Below are positions 59,676-64,000 of a stretch of 64,000 nt of DNA, piece by piece (positions within the stretch are counted from its first letter, which is position 1; every line of letters begins with the position of its first letter). Source of the stretch: Flaccisagitta enflata. Its lineage: Eukaryota; Chaetognatha; Sagittoidea; Aphragmophora. Position numbers and translations under genes: made by a program. The notes below the pieces were generated by a model. That model worked only from the letters and a program-made list of their open reading frames with translations. It did no database searches and was not told the origin of the DNA. The stretch lies in the NCBI GenBank assembly GCA_965153355.1, contig OZ231128.1, positions 1,736,001 through 1,800,000 on the forward strand, in the 5' to 3' direction.

Positions 59676-59737
59676 TCTCCTCATCGAAATTCTTGCCGAT
59701 TAATCAATTTGCAACATCCGGCTTGTCTCTACTTTTT

Positions 59738-60298
59738 GGGCAGCGGCCCCAAAGGGCCGATGTCCTGTAGAACACAGGGGGGAATTTCGAGACATACATC
59801 CGTCCGTCCTTCTGTTTGTCCATCCGTCCATCTGTCCGTCAATCCATCCATCCATCCCCCCATAGACCATCAAGGCCTCAAATTAGCCCTCCCAGGCCTC
59901 AATCTAGCCCTCTAGACCTCAAATCAGCCTTCTTGGCTTGAAATTAGCCTCCCCCAAGCCTCAAATCTGCCTTTCAGTCCTCAAATCTGCCCTCCAGATC
60001 TTCTATTAGCCTTCCAAGCATCAAATCAGCCCTCAAAACCTCAAATCTGCTCACCAAGCCTTAATTCTGCCCTCTAGCCCTCAAATATGCCTTCACTGGC
60101 CTAAATCAGCGATCTAAAGCCTGAAATATGCCCCCTCAGGATGGATGGAAGGACGGACGTCTTGAAATTCCCCCCTGTGTTCTACAAGACATCGGCTCTT
60201 TGGGGCTGCTGCCCTGCTCTCACTCCACCTTTTCACTGGATCACACCCAGCAGGGCATCGGGTACCGCTGACCATGTGCGATCCTTGGATGAATTGTT
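59738..60298 (+). mobile_element. Foldback element, nearly full-length
   Basis: Left repeat from 59738 (GGGCAGCGGCCCCAAAGGGC), CCTCAAATCAGCCCTCC units of about 30 bp, right repeat ending 60214, then the tail to GATCCTTGGATGAATTGTT at 60298. Confidence 0.8.
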
Positions 60299-60343
60299 TT
60301 CCTTTCTTTTTAAAGCCATTGACTTTTTTCTGTTTCTAGTTAC

Positions 60344-60498
60344 TTTCCAAGTTTCTGCCGGGGAAATCCCGAGCTAGCTTCGGTCTTCGGGCTGAGACAG
60401 CGGCTCAACGCGAAATCCCTCTTTGATGACGGTCATTGCTTTTACGCGCCGAGACATAAACAACGCTTTTCTGTTCAACCACTAGGCACTAACTCTCC

Positions 60499-60500
<2 letters not shown>
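60344..60500 (+). other. Possible exon, unidentified
   Basis: After TTTCTGTTTCTAG (an acceptor-like sequence) one plus frame is open for about 50 codons with protein-like composition: YFPSFCRGNPELASVFGLRQ, RLNAKSLFDDGHCFYAPRHK, QRFSVQPLGTNSPS. No good donor follows because a (CT)n array begins at once. No family recognised. Confidence 0.2.

Positions 60501-60502
<2 letters not shown>

Positions 60503-60575
<73 letters not shown>
60503..60575 (+). repeat. (CT)n microsatellite
   Basis: Pure CT array. Confidence 0.95.
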
Positions 60576-60578
<3 letters not shown>

Positions 60579-60958
60579 CTAGCACGTGCGCCAACGTGCA
60601 CCCAGTGCAACATTGTGTAATGAAGCCAGATGTACACGTTTCTAGGGTCATCAACTAGAAATTTCAAAAAGCAATGCGCAATGCTAAGACCAGACGAAGC
60701 TGGTATAGTGAGGGATATTGTTTCACTTGTTATACCCGAACCCAAACTTATGGATAAATGATGCCTCTCAACCACTAGCAATTGAACAATGCCGGATACA
60801 CGGACCAAGTTGGTGCGTCTGGCGTCATCTATACTGAGATTTATTCCTAGATCTATGACCCTAGCCCTATCCCGAGCTCCATCAGACCTATCCACAGCTC
60901 TATAAGACGGGACTTTATCGAAACCTATATCCTGAAAAGAATATGATGATGAAGGAAA
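60576..60958. other. Intergenic sequence with an open minus-strand frame
   Basis: A minus-strand frame from about 60950 (DIGFDKVPSYRAVDRSDGAR ... ARVIDLGINLSIDDARRTNL) stays open to the (CT)n array, after an acceptor-like TATTCTTTTCAG. No family recognised; it may be the flank or 3' part of the adjoining Penelope-like element. Confidence 0.25.
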
Positions 60959-61101
60959 ATGATGGAAATAATTAGACTTTTTCGTACAACATTGGAAAAT
61001 TGTATTCACGAATTTTCAAGGAAAACATTCCTCTTCATCAGGTGATACAGAAATAAGAAAAAGAGACAGAGACACAAGAAAGTGGAGAGATGGAGATGAG
61101 G
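60959..61101 (-). repeat. Terminal repeat of the Penelope-like element, left copy
   Basis: Inverted copy of 61510-61652 over about 143 bases. Read on the minus strand it contains CTGATGA (61041-61035), a short self-complementary segment, then GAAAA. Confidence 0.8.
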
Positions 61102-61226
61102 ATGAGGATGAGGATGAGGATGAAGATGAGCAGAAGAAGCTGAAAAGAGAGAAAGGACTGATTGACCAGAAGATCAATCAGGGGTGTCCCCGCCGGTTCT
61201 CTCTAAGAACGCTCTCCGCCTTGTTG

Positions 61227-61511
61227 TCATACGATGCTGTTGTTGCGGCTGCTGTTGCTGCTGCTGCTGCGTGTCGAGGCGCATCGGGATAGTTTGAGAT
61301 GACAATGTTGAGCTTTCTTTTCTCGGGCGGCCTGGTCGTTTTGCGAGGTGTTGAGTCTATCCTCTATTGATGCGTCATGAGTCATTACGGGTGATGGTCG
61401 TTTGATGGCTTTAGGAAGGATGTCGTCGTAATCAGGTGGTAGTGTGTGACGACCGGGGTGCTCATTGATGGATGGATTTAGAGCTCGTATGTACGCTCCC
61501 TCCTTGACTCC
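61227..61511 (-). pseudogene. Penelope-like element, C-terminal GIY-YIG endonuclease remnant
   Basis: The minus-strand frame reads KEGAYIRALNPSINEHPGRH then TLPPDYDDILPKAIKRPS and continues to a stop at 61227-61229 with a Ser/Asn/Arg-rich tail. The pattern K-E-x-x-Y-I-R-x-x-N-P-S-x-N-x-x-x-G-R-H-x-L-P fits the end of the GIY-YIG nuclease of Penelope-like retroelements, including its conserved glutamate. The N-terminal GIY-YIG motif and the reverse transcriptase are absent: the frame is cut where the right terminal repeat begins. About 95 codons remain. The assignment is from family knowledge, not a search. Confidence 0.6.
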
Positions 61512-61652
61512 TCATCTCCATCTCTCCACTTTCTTGTGTCTCTGTCTCTTTTTCTTATTTCTGTATCACCTGATGAAGAGGAATGTTTTCCTTGAAAATT
61601 CGTGAATACAATTTTCCAATGTTGTACGAAAAAGTCTAATTATTTCCATCAT
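61510..61652 (+). repeat. Terminal repeat of the Penelope-like element, right copy
   Basis: Inverted relative to 60959-61101. CTGATGA at 61570-61576, AGAGGAATGTTTTCCTT (a 6-bp stem), GAAAA at 61594-61598: the core arrangement of a hammerhead ribozyme. Inverted terminal repeats are known in Penelope-like elements. Confidence 0.75.
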
Positions 61653-62590
61653 GCCAAATCTACAACCGTCCAACTTTCACTCTGATGAAGGAAAAACATG
61701 ATAAATGAAACAAATTTTTGCTTGATTACTGCGATTTTCGAGTTTGACGGACGGACCGATCGAACGACGGTCGGAGGGACGGACAGAGCCTTTTACATTG
61801 TAAGAATTGCGTTGGCGCAACAAAAAATTATTGTGAAGTGCATTGAATTTGAAAACTAGCTTGTTTTTTTTTCACAACACTCCCGATAATTATCATTTAT
61901 CAATATAACATTCTCATCGAAAAGAATCTCATCAAGACATCGATAAACACTCTGTCATATCCTTATAGGTTTCTTGAGCCGTTTCCAGCGTAGAATTACT
62001 GCAAATTGTTATTACAGTGAGATGATCGCAATCCAAAGATGCCACCTGAGCAGGCTGAGCTGCGTTCCCTTCCATTTCAAGCAAACGTCAAATCAATGGC
62101 AACGTGTTGATATTACATGTTGATATTGATAACACATCATGATTGGTTGTACACAGGCTCTTACAGTTGGGATGAATACTTTTAACATTTGGTTAAATAG
62201 GTAACAATCATTTGCCCTAATCTATTTGGTAAGCATTAGTGTTTTTGTGTTAGACTCAGAATGGAAGTTTGCTAAGTTAGTTTTGCTAGATGGAAAACTA
62301 GGAGTGATGCGCGTAGTAACTAGTCCGTGAGGGCATACAAGGCCCTTTTCCATATTTTTCAGTGTGGGCATAGTGAGGGATTTTGCCCCACCTGTCGTAC
62401 ATAATTCACAGAATCTACAATATTTCAATCAACTATGCTGTTTGAATTACTATTCAAAGCTGATAATCGCTCGCGAGTGGGAAGGGGAAGTGATTCAGAC
62501 GCCATTTTGATCGCTGAAAAAGGGTAATTCTCAAAGGAGGGGGCAACAATATCGTTGCGGTCTGGTGGGCAGGGTCGCACAATCCCCTCT
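61653..62590. other. Intergenic DNA with a hairpin-family piece
   Basis: GACGGACGGACCGATCG tract (61745-61785), then TTGCG-ttgg-CGCAA at 61807-61820. GGGCATAGTGAGGGATTTTG near 62366 is a dispersed repeat. No gene supported. Confidence 0.4.
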
Positions 62591-62822
<232 letters not shown>

Positions 62823-62879
62823 AAGAGAAGCGAAAAGACCGAAAGAAATAGAATCGCGAGGACGCAATTCATAATAGTT

Positions 62880-63655
62880 CGAGTTCTTTGATACCAACTC
62901 TGTAAGACGTCAAGTATGCCAGAAAAAAATGAGGTGCTTCACCCCACTTTTGCATCGATAATGGATTAATTGTCCATCCACAAATGTTTTCTTTGCTCAA
63001 GTTGTCACTGGATACACTTGATATGTATGTCTGTTTCATATTTTACGCTTCTAGTCGCCTTTTGAAAAGCAATTCTCACAGAAAATGGCAAGAAAATGAA
63101 GATTTTAAAGGAAATCTTGTTGACATTTTTTTCTTTTTTCTGAGGTCGAAATTATAAGAAAGCCACACCTAGAAGAATTTTGCATTTTCAAAAACATAGT
63201 TCTCTCTAGAAACGATTTAGGAAGAGAGCTATGTTCTTTGTTTTTTCATTTCTTCATTTTCTATGCAAACTTATAATTTCGACCAACCCCTTATCAGTGA
63301 CAAAAAAGAAATTTGTAAAAATTTTCAGTAAATCTTCTTCAGTAGTATAAGCTAAATCTGAGTCTCTTGCTAAATGGATGCAAATTTTGCTTTCAGATAT
63401 CATGCATGTCATGTCTCAATCACTTTTATTCACTTGTTTTTCTACTTTCACTTGTGTATTTTTTCTATTTTTACCAATTTTGATACCCTAAATGTTGGCT
63501 TCGTGGGCACGCTGTCGTAATCTGACTGTGTCGATTGTTCAACGTATCGAAGCACCATTTAACCAAATGGTCGGAGATGGCGTGGTTTTCCTAGTCTTAG
63601 TCAAGGCCTCAAAGAGGCGGAATTATTACGGCCAAAATGGCGGAATTTTAGTGGC
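62880..63655. other. Intergenic DNA, no supported feature
   Basis: AT-rich with no clear coding or repeat structure. Confidence 0.3.
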
Positions 63656-63656
63656 G

Positions 63657-63788
63657 CCTGAGGCTAATAGCCCCGTTTGCACTGTAGGACGACACGTCGA
63701 AGATCTGCACTTGAGAGAGTGCCCTGAGGCTAATATCCTCGTTTGCACTGTAGGACGACACGTCGAAGATCTGCACTTGAGAGACTGC
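63657..63788 (+). repeat. 66-bp tandem duplication
   Basis: Two copies of CCTGAGGCTAATAGCCCCGT...CTTGAGAGAGTGC (63657-63722, 63723-63788) differ at a few bases. An ATG frame from 63492 to 63884 passes through it as a 22-residue repeat (VGRHVEDLHLREC type), but its coding status is doubtful. Confidence 0.85.
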
Positions 63789-64000
63789 CATTTGCAAATG
63801 TACATGTTTCGACTGAGGGATGGCATAATGGGGGATCTTGCAGATCATGGTATCATGGCAACTATGAAATGGCGTTTGAAATAAGGCTCAGTGCAAAAGC
63901 GTGGTTTTGTAGATGGCGCACGTTGAGGCAAATTAGACCATTTGCATGTTAAGCATCAAGGAATAGCGCATCAAAATCAGTGCATTAGATTTGGAAAAAA

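Noticed and set aside
63492-63884. 130-codon ATG frame with a 22-residue repeat
   Set aside because: The repeat is explained by a 66-bp DNA duplication, and the flanks show no recognisable protein or splice context. Kept only as a repeat.

Overview
This is a repeat-rich metazoan nuclear segment, most likely from an invertebrate. The evidence is GT-AG introns, protein-coding exons separated by kilobases of noncoding DNA, very long simple-sequence repeats ((TTG)n, (CA)n, (GA)n, (TA)n, (ATC)n, (TTC)n), and many non-autonomous DNA transposons of hAT-like, pogo/Tigger-like and foldback types plus one Penelope-like retroelement fragment. I cannot place the species. No rRNA, tRNA, CRISPR or prokaryotic feature was seen. 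A 10-base run of N (51623-51632) marks an assembly gap.

Left third (about 0.75-19.8 kb): one large minus-strand gene. I join three exons because their splice phases agree: 19782-18051 (start codon, N-terminus MGGAQSK, likely N-myristoylated), 12052-11582, and 9816-980 (one enormous exon with polyQ/polyN/polyD tracts, stop at 980, AATAAA at 756-751). The predicted protein is about 3,680 residues, largely disordered, and from a family I do not recognise. Intron 1 (18050-12053) holds an 83-bp satellite that has copied the exon-1 splice donor many times, and an old transposon-like inverted-repeat unit. Intron 2 is mostly (CA)n and (ATC)n.

Middle (20-38 kb): no intact gene found. It holds simple repeats, several minisatellites (56-bp, 90-bp, about 22-bp), a decayed transposon-type ORF at 23.2-24.0 kb, a TA-flanked foldback MITE at 31.9-32.5 kb, and repeated copies of a short family whose members carry a variable but always self-complementary hairpin.

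38.5-50.6 kb: a plus-strand secreted fibrinogen-related-domain (FReD) gene. It has a signal-peptide exon at 38497 and FReD exons at 48900, 49393, 49946 and 50539. Its 10-kb first intron contains a 5.3-kb inverted repeat with arms of about 2 kb (41171-43543 and 44591-46470). Later hAT-like, foldback and Tigger-like insertions in it can be ordered in time from empty sites and target duplications. The last FReD segment (the tryptophan-rich C-terminus) was not found.

52-64 kb: a terminal exon of an unknown TPR-like protein (52008-52249), more foldback, hAT-like and Tigger-like elements (including a hAT inside a hAT at 58.8-59.2 kb, both with perfect 8-bp target duplications), a 79-bp minisatellite, and a truncated Penelope-like element with inverted terminal repeats at 60.96-61.65 kb.
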